Of a DNA stretch of 64,000 nt, positions 18,830 to 26,483 are shown piece by piece. Location of the stretch: positions 372,001 through 436,000 of the forward strand of contig NZ_JACTAB010000001.1 in NCBI RefSeq assembly GCF_014486695.1. The letters are read 5' to 3'. This DNA is from Flavobacterium buctense. Lineage in GTDB: Bacteria; Bacteroidota; Bacteroidia; Flavobacteriales; Flavobacteriaceae. A program made the translations under genes and the position numbers. The number at the start of each line of letters is the position of its first letter. The first letter of the stretch is position 1. The notes beneath the pieces are model-generated. The model did not search any database, was not told where the DNA came from, and saw only the letters and a list, made by a program, of their open reading frames with translations.

Positions 18830-19483
18830 TTATAATTTACTCCCATAGGCCAAATCACCGGCATCACCCAAACCGGGTATGATGTAGTTTTTTTCGTTGA
18901 GTTTGTCGTCTAATGCAGCCACCCAAAGATGGCAATTATCAGGAAGATTTTTTTCTAAATAAGCAATGCCTTCAGGGGCAGCAATTACAACTGCAATGTG
19001 GATTTCCTTGGGTTTTTGTTCCAAATGCAATTTGTGCAAAACCGCCACTATCGATTGTCCGGTGGCCAACATTGGGTCAATTAAAATTAGAATTTTATTT
19101 TCAAAAGACGGTGCAGCTTGGTATTCGACTAAAATATCAAACTTATCATCATTGTCATAATGATGACGATAAGCAGAAACAAATCCGTTTTCGGCATTGT
19201 CAAAAATGTTCATAAAACCGGTATGTAAAGCCAATCCGGCACGAAGTATCGAACACAAAACCACATGATCAGCAATCGTAGTTGTATGTTTAATGCCTAA
19301 AGGCGTTTGCACCTCAATATTTTTATAGTCCAATGTTTTGCTCAATTCATAAGCCATAATTTCGCCAATACGCTCGATGTTTTTTCGAAAACGCATGCTG
19401 TCTTTTTGAATGTTGACATCGCGAATTTGGGCCAAAAAATGATTGAGAATACTATTCTGCTCTGAAATGTAATGAATATGCAT
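18830..19483 (-). CDS. upp: Uracil phosphoribosyltransferase
   Basis: The 217-residue protein contains the PRPP-binding loop ILIDPMLATGQSI and the uracil-binding C-terminal region with IPGLGDAGDLAYG. It converts uracil and PRPP to UMP in the pyrimidine salvage pathway. Length and order of blocks are normal. It is divergent from the DUF4254 gene, and the region between them holds promoter boxes for both strands around two small hairpins. Confidence 0.96.
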   Translation of the reverse strand: MHIHYISEQNSILNHFLAQIRDVNIQKDSMRFRKNIERIGEIMAYELSKTLDYKNIEVQTPLGIKHTTTIADHVVLCSILRAGLALHTGFMNIFDNAENGFVSAYRHHYDNDDKFDILVEYQAAPSFENKILILIDPMLATGQSIVAVLHKLHLEQKPKEIHIAVVIAAPEGIAYLEKNLPDNCHLWVAALDDKLNEKNYIIPGLGDAGDLAYGSKL

Positions 19484-19525
19484 GGACGACTTAAATTTTG
19501 TATGTTATGGTAAAAGTATAAAAAC

Positions 19526-19533
19526 TATCTTTG
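19526..19533 (+). promoter_or_regulatory. -7 promoter box for the DUF4254 gene
   Basis: TATCTTTG matches the -7 consensus. A TTTTG at 19496-19500 is 25 nt upstream, slightly too far for a standard -33 box. The transcript would carry an ~75-nt leader containing the two hairpins at 19534-19590. Confidence 0.5.
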
Positions 19534-19590
19534 CACCCGAGACCTTTAGGTCGAATTTTATCACCCGAGCCGTTAAGGCGAACGGAACAA
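19534..19590. repeat. Tandem 28-bp imperfect repeat, each copy a small hairpin
   Basis: CACCCGAGACCTTTAGGTCG (from 19534) and CACCCGAGCCGTTAAGGCGA (from 19562) are two copies at 28-bp spacing. Each folds: GACC-TTTA-GGTC (19541-19552) and GCC-loop-GGC (19569-19579). The pair fills the leader of the DUF4254 gene and, on the other strand, the possible leader of upp. Confidence 0.65.
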
Positions 19591-19595
19591 AGTTA
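19588..19595 (-). promoter_or_regulatory. Possible -7 box for upp
   Basis: TAACTTTG on the minus strand fits the -7 consensus but lies 104 nt before the upp start at 19483, giving a long leader across the hairpin repeat. No -33 element is visible. Confidence 0.3.
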
Positions 19596-19616
19596 AATGA
19601 AATAAATTTTACCGAT

Positions 19617-20222
19617 ATGTTTTCACAATTTGCATTTCCTATTTTCGAACAAAGTATTAAAGATTACCACCTTATTGATGATGTATATCAACCAACGTTA
19701 AACCCTTACACTAAAGGAACTATTGAATATTTATTGTATGCCAAAAATTGGGTTGATACCGTACAATGGCACTACGAAGATATTATTCGTGATCCGAATA
19801 TTGATCCGGTTGCGGCTTTGGTTTTGAAAAGGAAAATCGATGCTTCAAACCAAGTGCGTACCGATATGGTAGAATATATCGATAGTTATTTTCTGCAAAA
19901 ACACAAAGACGTTCAAGTAAAACCAAATGCTAAAATCAACACCGAAAGTCCGGCTTGGGCTATCGACCGCTTGTCTATTTTAGCGCTAAAAATTTACCAC
20001 ATGAACGAAGAAGCTACTCGCGCAGAAGCTTCGGCCGAACACAGAGCCAAATGCCAAGAAAAACTAAATGTATTGTTGGACCAAAAAAGTGATATGTTTA
20101 TTTCCATCAATGATTTGTTGACCGATATTGAAAATGGTGACAAGTTCATGAAAGTGTACAAACAAATGAAAATGTACAACGACGACGATTTGAATCCGGT
20201 GTTGTACCAAAACAAAAAATAA
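19617..20222 (+). CDS. DUF4254 family protein
   Basis: The start at 19617 (MFSQFAFPIF) is preferred because the open frame upstream runs through the hairpin repeat and promoter region. The 201-residue product is soluble and helical, with IEYLLYAKNWVDTVQWHYED and the later ALKIYHMNEEATR, matching what I know as DUF4254. The family is widespread in Bacteroidota and commonly sits directly before a GT9 heptosyltransferase-like gene, as here (14-nt gap), which suggests a role in lipopolysaccharide core or surface glycan synthesis. The biochemical function is unknown. Confidence 0.8.
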   Translation: MFSQFAFPIFEQSIKDYHLIDDVYQPTLNPYTKGTIEYLLYAKNWVDTVQWHYEDIIRDPNIDPVAALVLKRKIDASNQVRTDMVEYIDSYFLQKHKDVQVKPNAKINTESPAWAIDRLSILALKIYHMNEEATRAEASAEHRAKCQEKLNVLLDQKSDMFISINDLLTDIENGDKFMKVYKQMKMYNDDDLNPVLYQNKK

Positions 20223-20236
20223 AAAACGACAAACTT

Positions 20237-21283
20237 TTGTCAAACCCAATCACACATATAGCCGTCATCCGATTGTCTGCCATGGGCGATGTTGCGATGA
20301 CGGTTCCGGTTATCCGAGCTTTTGTCCAGCAAAATCCGACCGTGACAATTACAGTGGTTTCACGCCCGTTTTTCCAACCTTTTTTTGACGAAATTCCGAA
20401 TGTAAATTTCTTCGCTGTTGAGGTGAAAGGCAGACACAAAGGTTTCCTTGGTTTGCTGCAATTGTATTCCGATTTAAAAAAACAAAATATTGACGCTGTT
20501 GCCGATTTGCACAACGTTTTGCGGTCTATAGTCCTCCGAAATTTATTTGTGCTAAACGGAAAAAAAGTGGCGCACACCGACAAAGGCAGAGCCGATAAAA
20601 AAGCCTTAACCCGTGTTGAAAACAAAATCTTCCAACCGGTAAAATCAATGGTGGAAAGACATATTGACACTTTCAAAGAACTTGGTTTTTTTGTTGATTT
20701 ATCCAATCCGATTTTCCCCGAGAAAGCCATTTTAACAGATGAAATCTTGAAAGTTTCAGGCGGAAAAGAAAACAATAAATGGATAGGCATTGCGCCATTT
20801 GCTCAATACGAAAGCAAAGTTTATCCGTTAGACTTGATGCAAAAAGTAGTTAATGAATTGGCCACCAATCAACACTATAAAATCTTCCTTTTTGGTGGTG
20901 GAAAAAAAGAAACAGACCAATTAAATAGTTTGGCCACAGCTAAAGAAAATGTAATTGTCGCTGCCGGAAAATTTTCTTTGGATCAAGAATTACAACTCAT
21001 TTCCAACTTAGACCTCATGCTTTCCATGGATTCCGGAAACGCTCATATTGCGGCGATGTTAGGCGTAAAAGTAATCACACTTTGGGGCGCCACGCATCCT
21101 TACGCAGGTTTTAAACCATTCAACCAACCGATTGAAAACTGCCTGACTTCGGACAGAGAAAAGTATCCGTTATTGCCAACATCGGTATACGGAAACAAAA
21201 AAGTAGAAGGTTATCAAGACGTCATGAGAACCATCTCAGTTGAGAAAATAGTAAACAGTATCCAGTCGCAGTTAACAGTCTGA
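20237..21283 (+). CDS. Glycosyltransferase family 9 (heptosyltransferase-like)
   Basis: The 348-residue protein starts at a TTG (THIAVIRLSAMGDVAMTVPV follows), 14 nt after the upstream stop; the next Met would cut away the first beta strand. It has the GT9 blocks RLSAMGD at the N-terminus and SMDSGNAHIAAMLGVKVITLWG near residue 255, where the SGxxHxAA motif binds the ADP-heptose or related donor. It probably adds a sugar to the LPS core at the cytoplasmic face. A GTCGCAGTT inverted repeat covers its last codons and serves as a likely terminator. Confidence 0.87.
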   Translation: MSNPITHIAVIRLSAMGDVAMTVPVIRAFVQQNPTVTITVVSRPFFQPFFDEIPNVNFFAVEVKGRHKGFLGLLQLYSDLKKQNIDAVADLHNVLRSIVLRNLFVLNGKKVAHTDKGRADKKALTRVENKIFQPVKSMVERHIDTFKELGFFVDLSNPIFPEKAILTDEILKVSGGKENNKWIGIAPFAQYESKVYPLDLMQKVVNELATNQHYKIFLFGGGKKETDQLNSLATAKENVIVAAGKFSLDQELQLISNLDLMLSMDSGNAHIAAMLGVKVITLWGATHPYAGFKPFNQPIENCLTSDREKYPLLPTSVYGNKKVEGYQDVMRTISVEKIVNSIQSQLTV

Positions 21284-21313
21284 AAACGGGAAACTGCGAC
21301 GGAGAACTTTTTT
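21265..21313 (+). terminator. Inverted repeat/terminator after the GT9 gene
   Basis: GTCGCAGTT (21265-21273) pairs perfectly with AACTGCGAC (21292-21300), followed by a T run at 21308-21313. The left arm lies inside the GT9 coding end. The arm sequence recurs at 57221-57246, so the terminator is built from a dispersed repeat. Confidence 0.6.
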
Positions 21314-22367
21314 ACACATCATCAAAATCCACATAAATCTCCGAAGAAGTCGGATGCGCTTGACAAGTTAAAATCAATCCGTCAGCGATTTCGCCATCAG
21401 TTAAGATTGAATTCTTTTTCATCTCAGCCGAACCATTGGTAATTCGCGCCAAGCAAGAACTGCATATGCCGCCTTGGCAAGAATAAGGCGCATCGATGCC
21501 TTGTTTTAAAGCGGCTTCCAAAACCGTTTGTTTTTGTGACATTTCAAAAGTGGTTTCTTCGTCATCTACCATTACGGTAATTTTGGTATGACCTTCATGC
21601 GAAGTAGCGGTTGTATTTTCGGCAGCGGTGGAAGTGGAGAACAATTCAAATTTGATGTTTTTCTCAGGAATGCTGTGTTCTTTCAACACATTGGAAACCA
21701 AATTAATCATTTCCTCCGGACCACATAAATAGAATTTATCAAACTCTTTTTCTTTGTGTTTGTTATTCAAAACAAAATTTACCGTTGATTTTTCAATTCG
21801 GCCGAAAAGTTCGTTTTCTACTTTGGCTTGACTGTATACAAAATGCACAAAAAAACGGCCGACATATTTCAATTGCAAGTCGTGAAGTTCATCGTGAAAG
21901 ATAGTTTCTTCCGGAGTTTTATTGCCGTAAACCAATACAAAAGAGCTATTGGGTTCACTTTCCAAAACCGATTTTAGGATAGACATTACCGGTGTAATTC
22001 CGCTTCCTGCTGCAAAAGCCGCATAGTTTTTTAAGTTAGAAAAAGAAGGTTCAAAAGTAAATCTTCCTTCCGGTTGGCTGACTTCTAAAATGTCGCCGGC
22101 TTTCAAATTGTCATTGGCAAATTTAGAAAAGTGACCACTTTTCACCGCTTTAATGGCGATGCGCAATTCACCACTATTGGGCGAAGAACAAACCGAATAA
22201 GCACGACGTACTTCTTGTCCGTCAAGGGTCAATTTAAGATTAACGTATTGACCGGCAGTGAATTGGTATGCTGATTTTAATTCTGCCGGAATAGTGAAAG
22301 CAACAGAAACAGCATTTGGTGTTTCGCGCTTTACTTCTTTGATATGTAATTTATAGAATGAAGACAT
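21312..22367 (-). CDS. 2Fe-2S flavodoxin-reductase-like oxidoreductase (PaaE-like)
   Basis: The start at 22367 (SSFYKLHIKEV) is chosen over the open frame to 22403, which runs into the promoter box. The 351-residue product has a ferredoxin-NADP reductase module with the FAD motif RAYSVCSSP, an NAD part with AAGSGITPVMSIL, and a C-terminal plant-type [2Fe-2S] domain with CQGGICSSC and a distal Cys in LTCQAHP. This order is that of PaaE and hydroxylase reductases. It passes electrons from NAD(P)H to an oxygenase or desaturase. No paa genes are nearby; the acyl-ACP desaturase at 53214 is one possible partner. Confidence 0.88.
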   Translation of the reverse strand: MSSFYKLHIKEVKRETPNAVSVAFTIPAELKSAYQFTAGQYVNLKLTLDGQEVRRAYSVCSSPNSGELRIAIKAVKSGHFSKFANDNLKAGDILEVSQPEGRFTFEPSFSNLKNYAAFAAGSGITPVMSILKSVLESEPNSSFVLVYGNKTPEETIFHDELHDLQLKYVGRFFVHFVYSQAKVENELFGRIEKSTVNFVLNNKHKEKEFDKFYLCGPEEMINLVSNVLKEHSIPEKNIKFELFSTSTAAENTTATSHEGHTKITVMVDDEETTFEMSQKQTVLEAALKQGIDAPYSCQGGICSSCLARITNGSAEMKKNSILTDGEIADGLILTCQAHPTSSEIYVDFDDV

Positions 22368-22382
22368 GAAAGTTTGTTTTGA

Positions 22383-22390
22383 CAAAGGTA
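22383..22390 (-). promoter_or_regulatory. -7 box of the oxidoreductase gene
   Basis: On the minus strand TACCTTTG lies 15 nt before the start at 22367. It is divergent from the PadR promoter about 70 bp away. Confidence 0.55.
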
Positions 22391-22458
22391 ACGAACGTAT
22401 CACTTTTGAGAAAATAATTATTTATACCCAAGTATTTTATGTATATAAAAAACTTATG

Positions 22459-22466
22459 TATATTTG
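22459..22466 (+). promoter_or_regulatory. -7 box of the PadR operon
   Basis: TATATTTG lies 21 nt before the padR ATG at 22488. The surrounding AT-rich stretch (22430-22460) repeats GTATATA/TATGTATA-like steps and could hold the PadR operator. Confidence 0.55.
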
Positions 22467-22487
22467 AATTTCAAAAATGAAGAGCCA

Positions 22488-22823
22488 ATGAAAAATTCAC
22501 AATTATACAAAGGAAGTTTAACCACCATAGTGATGAAACTTTTGGAAGAAAACGGCAGAATGTATGGTTATGAAATTACCCAAAAAGTAAAAGACATTAC
22601 CAAAGGCGAACTAAAAATCACCGAAGGCGCATTGTATCCGGCATTGCATAAATTGGAAGCAGAAGGCGTTTTAGAAGTCGAAGTCGAAAATGTAGACAAT
22701 CGATTGCGAAAATATTATAAGCTTACAGAAAAAGGTTCGGCCGAAACCATCAACCGTTTAGCGGAATTGGAAGATTTTATACGAAACATGCAAACTTTGG
22801 TTCAACCTAAATTAGACTACTAG
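22488..22823 (+). CDS. PadR-family transcriptional regulator
   Basis: The 111-residue protein has the PadR winged helix: QLYKGSLTTIVMKLLEENGRMYGYEIT, then ITEGALYPALHKLEAEG (recognition helix) and RLRKYYKLTEKG (wing). ATG 22488 is preferred over a TTG at 22464 that lies in the -7 box. PadR dimers usually repress transporter or membrane-protein operons and are released by a small ligand. Here it is 2 nt from a tandem pair of membrane proteins followed by an ABC transporter, the likely regulon. Confidence 0.92.
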   Translation: MKNSQLYKGSLTTIVMKLLEENGRMYGYEITQKVKDITKGELKITEGALYPALHKLEAEGVLEVEVENVDNRLRKYYKLTEKGSAETINRLAELEDFIRNMQTLVQPKLDY

Positions 22824-22825
22824 CC

Positions 22826-23446
22826 ATGAAATTAACAAAAGAGAACATTCAGTTTATAGATACTTATTTAAAAAACAGTGATGTGATTTATATTGATATC
22901 CGTCAGGAAATGCTTGATCATATTGCTTCTGGAGTGGAACAAAAAATGGCAACCGGACAGCAGGATTTCTATGACGCATTTAAAGAATACATGGTTGTAA
23001 ATAAAAGTGAGATTCTCAAAAATAACAGAAACCGCTCGAGCTTTTCCTGGGATGTTATCCGTCAATTTTTGTTGTTTTTGGTCAAACCATATAGCTTGGG
23101 TGTGGGCGTTTTGTTGTTTATTTTTTTTAAGAATGTAGATGTGAATCTTTATTTTTCAGAGGATTTTACCGTTAGGAATTTATTTTTTGTACTGCTAATT
23201 GGTGTGGTGCTGTTTCAGTTGTTTTACTTTTATATTTATTTAAAAAAACGATTCTATGCCATAGAAAAAACAGGCGCTATATGGTTAATCCTTTATTATT
23301 TGCAACTATTCTTTTTGCCTGCTTTTGGAACCAATGATGTTTCAGCAATAACCCTCACGATTTCCTCTTTTTTGTTCTTAGGATATGTTGTCTTTTTTAT
23401 ACAAGAATTAGTAAAATTTCACAAACACCGATTTAATTATATTTAA
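22826..23446 (+). CDS. Membrane protein A of the PadR operon
   Basis: This 206-residue protein has a soluble helical N-terminal domain of ~70 residues, then four predicted membrane helices (about 80-100, 110-130, 145-165, 175-195). Residues D24, E28, D31, H32 and A34 in YIDIRQEMLDHIA align without gaps with the next protein. The layout recalls the short helical prefix domains (HAAS/DUF1700-like) of membrane proteins that accompany PadR regulators in other phyla. That likeness is my inference; the function is unknown. It starts 2 nt after padR. Confidence 0.7.
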   Translation: MKLTKENIQFIDTYLKNSDVIYIDIRQEMLDHIASGVEQKMATGQQDFYDAFKEYMVVNKSEILKNNRNRSSFSWDVIRQFLLFLVKPYSLGVGVLLFIFFKNVDVNLYFSEDFTVRNLFFVLLIGVVLFQLFYFYIYLKKRFYAIEKTGAIWLILYYLQLFFLPAFGTNDVSAITLTISSFLFLGYVVFFIQELVKFHKHRFNYI

Positions 23447-23447
23447 C

Positions 23448-24140
23448 ATGAAACTCAACGCCGAACAAGTCGAAAGACTTTATGCATTCACGCGCCAACA
23501 TTATGTGGAATATTACGATTTGCAAACCGAATTGGTTGATCATTTGGCGAATGCCATAGAGGAACAATGGCAACAAAACCCAAAATTGTCTTTTGAGGAA
23601 GCACTAAATATTGAATTCAAAAAATTTGGCGTTTTTGGCTTTATGGAGGTCGTTGAAAAAAGACAAGTAGCTTTGAATAAAAAGTACAATAAATTGGTTT
23701 TAAATGAAATGAAAGTCTTTTTTTCGGTTCCAAAAATCATCGGTACTTTTTCGGCCATTGGCATAGTCTTTTATCTGCTCAAATTTTTTCAGGAAGGCTT
23801 AGAAATAGCTCAAGGGTTATTCGGAATTTTGATTGTTGTTTTTATTATTGGTTTAGCCATACTTTCGAGAAGAAATAAGAAGAATACGCGCCAAACAGGT
23901 AAAAAATGGTTGTTAAAGGAAATTATTTTTGGCTATAGTTCCTTAGCAGGATTAATTAATTTGCCGATACAATTAGCCTTGCGATTAAACGGAAAACACT
24001 ACTCAGATTCGTCTTTGATTTTGTTCAGTTTATTACTGGTGCTATTATGTTTAACAACTTATATTGTCTTGGTTTTAATTCCTTCCCAAGCCGAAAAACA
24101 CCTCAAAGAAACTTATCCTGAATATGAATTTGTAAACTAA
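23448..24140 (+). CDS. Membrane protein B of the PadR operon (paralogue of A)
   Basis: The 230-residue protein repeats the plan of its neighbour: an N-terminal soluble domain with YYDLQTELVDHLA at residues 22-34, a positively charged linker, then four hydrophobic helices. The starting MKL and the conserved D24, E28, D31, H32, A34 are in register with protein A, so the pair arose by tandem duplication and then diverged strongly in the membrane part. It begins one base after the stop of A. Function unknown; partnership with PadR or the downstream ABC permease is inferred from the operon. Confidence 0.7.
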   Translation: MKLNAEQVERLYAFTRQHYVEYYDLQTELVDHLANAIEEQWQQNPKLSFEEALNIEFKKFGVFGFMEVVEKRQVALNKKYNKLVLNEMKVFFSVPKIIGTFSAIGIVFYLLKFFQEGLEIAQGLFGILIVVFIIGLAILSRRNKKNTRQTGKKWLLKEIIFGYSSLAGLINLPIQLALRLNGKHYSDSSLILFSLLLVLLCLTTYIVLVLIPSQAEKHLKETYPEYEFVN

Positions 24141-24195
24141 TTTGTAACATTTTATTATTTTTAAGAACTAATTTCGAAAACCTAAACCACCAACT

Positions 24196-25662
24196 ATGTT
24201 CAAACATTTCATAAAACTCGAATGGAAGTCTTTTCTTCGTTCGGCTTCTTTTGGCAGTAATCTAGCTCTGAAAATCATTATGGGATTAGGAGCATTATAC
24301 TTTATGGCCTGTTTCGCCATATTGGGAACAGCCGTGTTTTTTATTCTAAAAGATAAAGGAATGGAGCCATTGGCAACCATCAATAAATTTATGATTTATT
24401 ATGTGCTTTTCGATTTAATCATTCGATACTTTCTTCAAAAAATGCCGGTGACTAATATTAAACCGTTGCTGATTTTGCCCATCAAAAGAGGTACAATTGT
24501 TCATTATTCGTTAGGGAAAACAATCATTTCTTTTTTCAATGTCTTGCATGCTTTTTTCTTTATTCCGTTTACTATAGTGTTATTGGTTCAAGGGTATGGT
24601 ATCCAAGCATTTTTGTGGTTCTTAGGAATGACGGCTTTGATTTACACTAATAATTTTATCAATATTTTGGTGAATAGTAAAAACGTTGTTTTTTATAGTG
24701 TTTTGACAGCATTGGCAGCATTGGCAGCTTCACAATATTATGGTGTTTTTGATTTCACCATTTATTCGAAACTTTTCTTTCAAGGAATGTATGATACGGT
24801 TTATCTGTTTCTTATTCCCATTATTTTATTGGTTACAACTTACTATTTTTCTTTTAGTTATTTCAAAAACCGATTGAATCTCGACGATGGATTGGCCAAG
24901 AAAAGCGATGTGGCGAAGACTGAAAATTTCATTTGGCTAGACCAATTCGGAACTTTGGGCACTTTTCTCAAAAATGACATTCGATTATTGAAACGAAATA
25001 AGCGTTCGAGAATGACCTTGATTATGAGTGGTCTCTTCATTTTCTATGGGTTATTGTTCTTTACCCAAGCCATAGAATCTTATGACAATCCGTGGATGAA
25101 AGTCTTTGCCGGTGTCTTTGTTTCGGGTGGATTTTTGTTCACTTTCGGGCAGTTTGTGCCGAGTTGGGACAGCGCTTATTATCAATTGATGATGAGTCAA
25201 AACATCCAATACCGCGAATACATCAGTTCGAAATGGTGGTTGATGGTGATTGGAACCGTAATTTCTACCATTTTAGCCTCATTTTATCTGTATTTCGGAG
25301 TACACACCTACTTGATTATTGTGGTTGGGGCTATTTTTAACATTGGCGTCAATTCGCATTTGGTGATGCTTGGCGGTGCTTTTGTAAAAACGCCTATCGA
25401 CTTAACCACTTCCAAACAAGCCTTTGGTGACAAGCAAGCCTTTAACATGAAAACGATGTTGATTTCGTTACCAAAAATGTTGGTTCCAATGGGATTATAT
25501 ACTTTGGGCTATTACTTATTTTCTCCTAATGTTGGACTGATATTCGTAGCTGCAGCCGGTGTTTTAGGTTTTGCGTTTCGAAATTATGTGTTCAATCAAA
25601 TAGAGAAAATTTACAAAACCCAAAAGTACGAGACCATCGCCGCTTACAAGCAGAAAAACTAA
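24196..25662 (+). CDS. DUF5687 family ABC-2-like permease
   Basis: The 488-residue protein begins with a short cytoplasmic helix (FKHFIKLEWKSFLRS), as ABC-2 permeases do, and has about 12 membrane helices arranged as two six-helix halves around a soluble linker near residues 225-275. I recognise it as DUF5687, a Bacteroidota family paired with an ABC ATPase, which follows here after 33 bp. It is probably the membrane channel of an exporter; the substrate is unknown. The stop codon lies inside a CTAATTACT repeat. Confidence 0.8.
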   Translation: MFKHFIKLEWKSFLRSASFGSNLALKIIMGLGALYFMACFAILGTAVFFILKDKGMEPLATINKFMIYYVLFDLIIRYFLQKMPVTNIKPLLILPIKRGTIVHYSLGKTIISFFNVLHAFFFIPFTIVLLVQGYGIQAFLWFLGMTALIYTNNFINILVNSKNVVFYSVLTALAALAASQYYGVFDFTIYSKLFFQGMYDTVYLFLIPIILLVTTYYFSFSYFKNRLNLDDGLAKKSDVAKTENFIWLDQFGTLGTFLKNDIRLLKRNKRSRMTLIMSGLFIFYGLLFFTQAIESYDNPWMKVFAGVFVSGGFLFTFGQFVPSWDSAYYQLMMSQNIQYREYISSKWWLMVIGTVISTILASFYLYFGVHTYLIIVVGAIFNIGVNSHLVMLGGAFVKTPIDLTTSKQAFGDKQAFNMKTMLISLPKMLVPMGLYTLGYYLFSPNVGLIFVAAAGVLGFAFRNYVFNQIEKIYKTQKYETIAAYKQKN

Positions 25663-25688
25663 TTACTATTCACTAATTACTAATTACT
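25659..25688 (+). repeat. CTAATTACT short repeat overlapping the permease stop codon
   Basis: CTAATTACT occurs at 25659-25667, 25673-25681 and 25680-25688. The stop TAA of the DUF5687 gene (25660-25662) is part of the first copy. Confidence 0.75.
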
Positions 25689-25695
25689 CGAAAAA

Positions 25696-26394
25696 ATGAT
25701 ACAAGTTAACAATCTTTCAAAAACATATGGCAACGGCGTAACAGTTTTAAATATCGTCAATCTTGAAATCCCAAAAGGACAAAGTTTTGGTTTAGTGGGA
25801 AACAATGGCGCCGGAAAAACGACTTTCTTTAGTTTGCTACTTGACTTAATTCAACCGAGTTCCGGGCATATTATAAACAATAATGTTCAGGTTAATACCA
25901 GCGAAGCCTGGAAACCGTTTACGGCAGCATTTATAGATGAGAGTTTTTTAATTGGTTATTTGACGGCCGAAGAATACTTCTATTTCATCGGAGATTTACG
26001 TGGACAAAACAAAGCTGATGTAGATGCGTTATTAAAAAAACACGAAGAATTTTTCAACGGAGAAATCCTAAATAGCCGAAAATACCTCAGAGATTTATCC
26101 AAAGGAAACATGAAAAAAGTAGGCATTATAGCGACATTAATCGGAAATCCTGAAGTGATTATTTTGGATGAACCATTTGCTAATCTTGACCCAACTACCG
26201 TAAATCGTTTGAAAAAAATTATCAAAGAATTGGCCGATGATTCTAATAGGACTGTTTTGGTTTCCAGCCATGATTTGGTTCACACAGTTGAGGTTTGTAA
26301 CCGAATTGTAGCTTTGCATTTAGGCGAAGTCGTGAAAGATATTCAAACATCGCCTGAAACTTTAAAAGAATTGGAAGCATTTTTTGCAGTCTAA
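25696..26394 (+). CDS. ABC transporter ATP-binding protein
   Basis: The 232-residue ATPase has Walker A GNNGAGKTT (35-43), a signature LSKGNMKK at about residue 136 in place of LSGGQ, Walker B VIILDEPF and a switch His in VSSHD. It pairs with the DUF5687 permease to form a homodimeric ATPase of an ABC-2-type exporter. It closes the five-gene PadR operon. The variant signature with Lys and Asn is common in this subfamily and does not suggest inactivity. Confidence 0.93.
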   Translation: MIQVNNLSKTYGNGVTVLNIVNLEIPKGQSFGLVGNNGAGKTTFFSLLLDLIQPSSGHIINNNVQVNTSEAWKPFTAAFIDESFLIGYLTAEEYFYFIGDLRGQNKADVDALLKKHEEFFNGEILNSRKYLRDLSKGNMKKVGIIATLIGNPEVIILDEPFANLDPTTVNRLKKIIKELADDSNRTVLVSSHDLVHTVEVCNRIVALHLGEVVKDIQTSPETLKELEAFFAV

Positions 26395-26413
26395 TTTTTT
26401 GCCATATCAAAAA

Positions 26414-26480
26414 GAAACGTATTTTTACCAGTTAGTTATACTATTTATGACTTTTTCACGTTACTATAAAAATACGTTTC
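26414..26480. repeat. Perfect 14-bp inverted repeat before sprE
   Basis: GAAACGTATTTTTA (26414-26427) and TAAAAATACGTTTC (26467-26480) are exact reverse complements separated by 39 bp. The right arm ends three bases before the TTG start of sprE. It may sequester the start, bind a dimeric regulator, or terminate the ABC operon. Confidence 0.75.
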
Positions 26481-26483
26481 GCT

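Noticed and set aside
20146..20790. Long open frame on the minus strand over the GT9 gene
   Set aside because: It lies wholly opposite the DUF4254 and GT9 genes, has Ser/Phe/Cys-rich shadow composition, no recognisable domain and no promoter box.
25092..25340. 82-codon frame inside the DUF5687 gene
   Set aside because: Another reading frame of a clear membrane protein, with Trp/Cys/Arg-rich composition.
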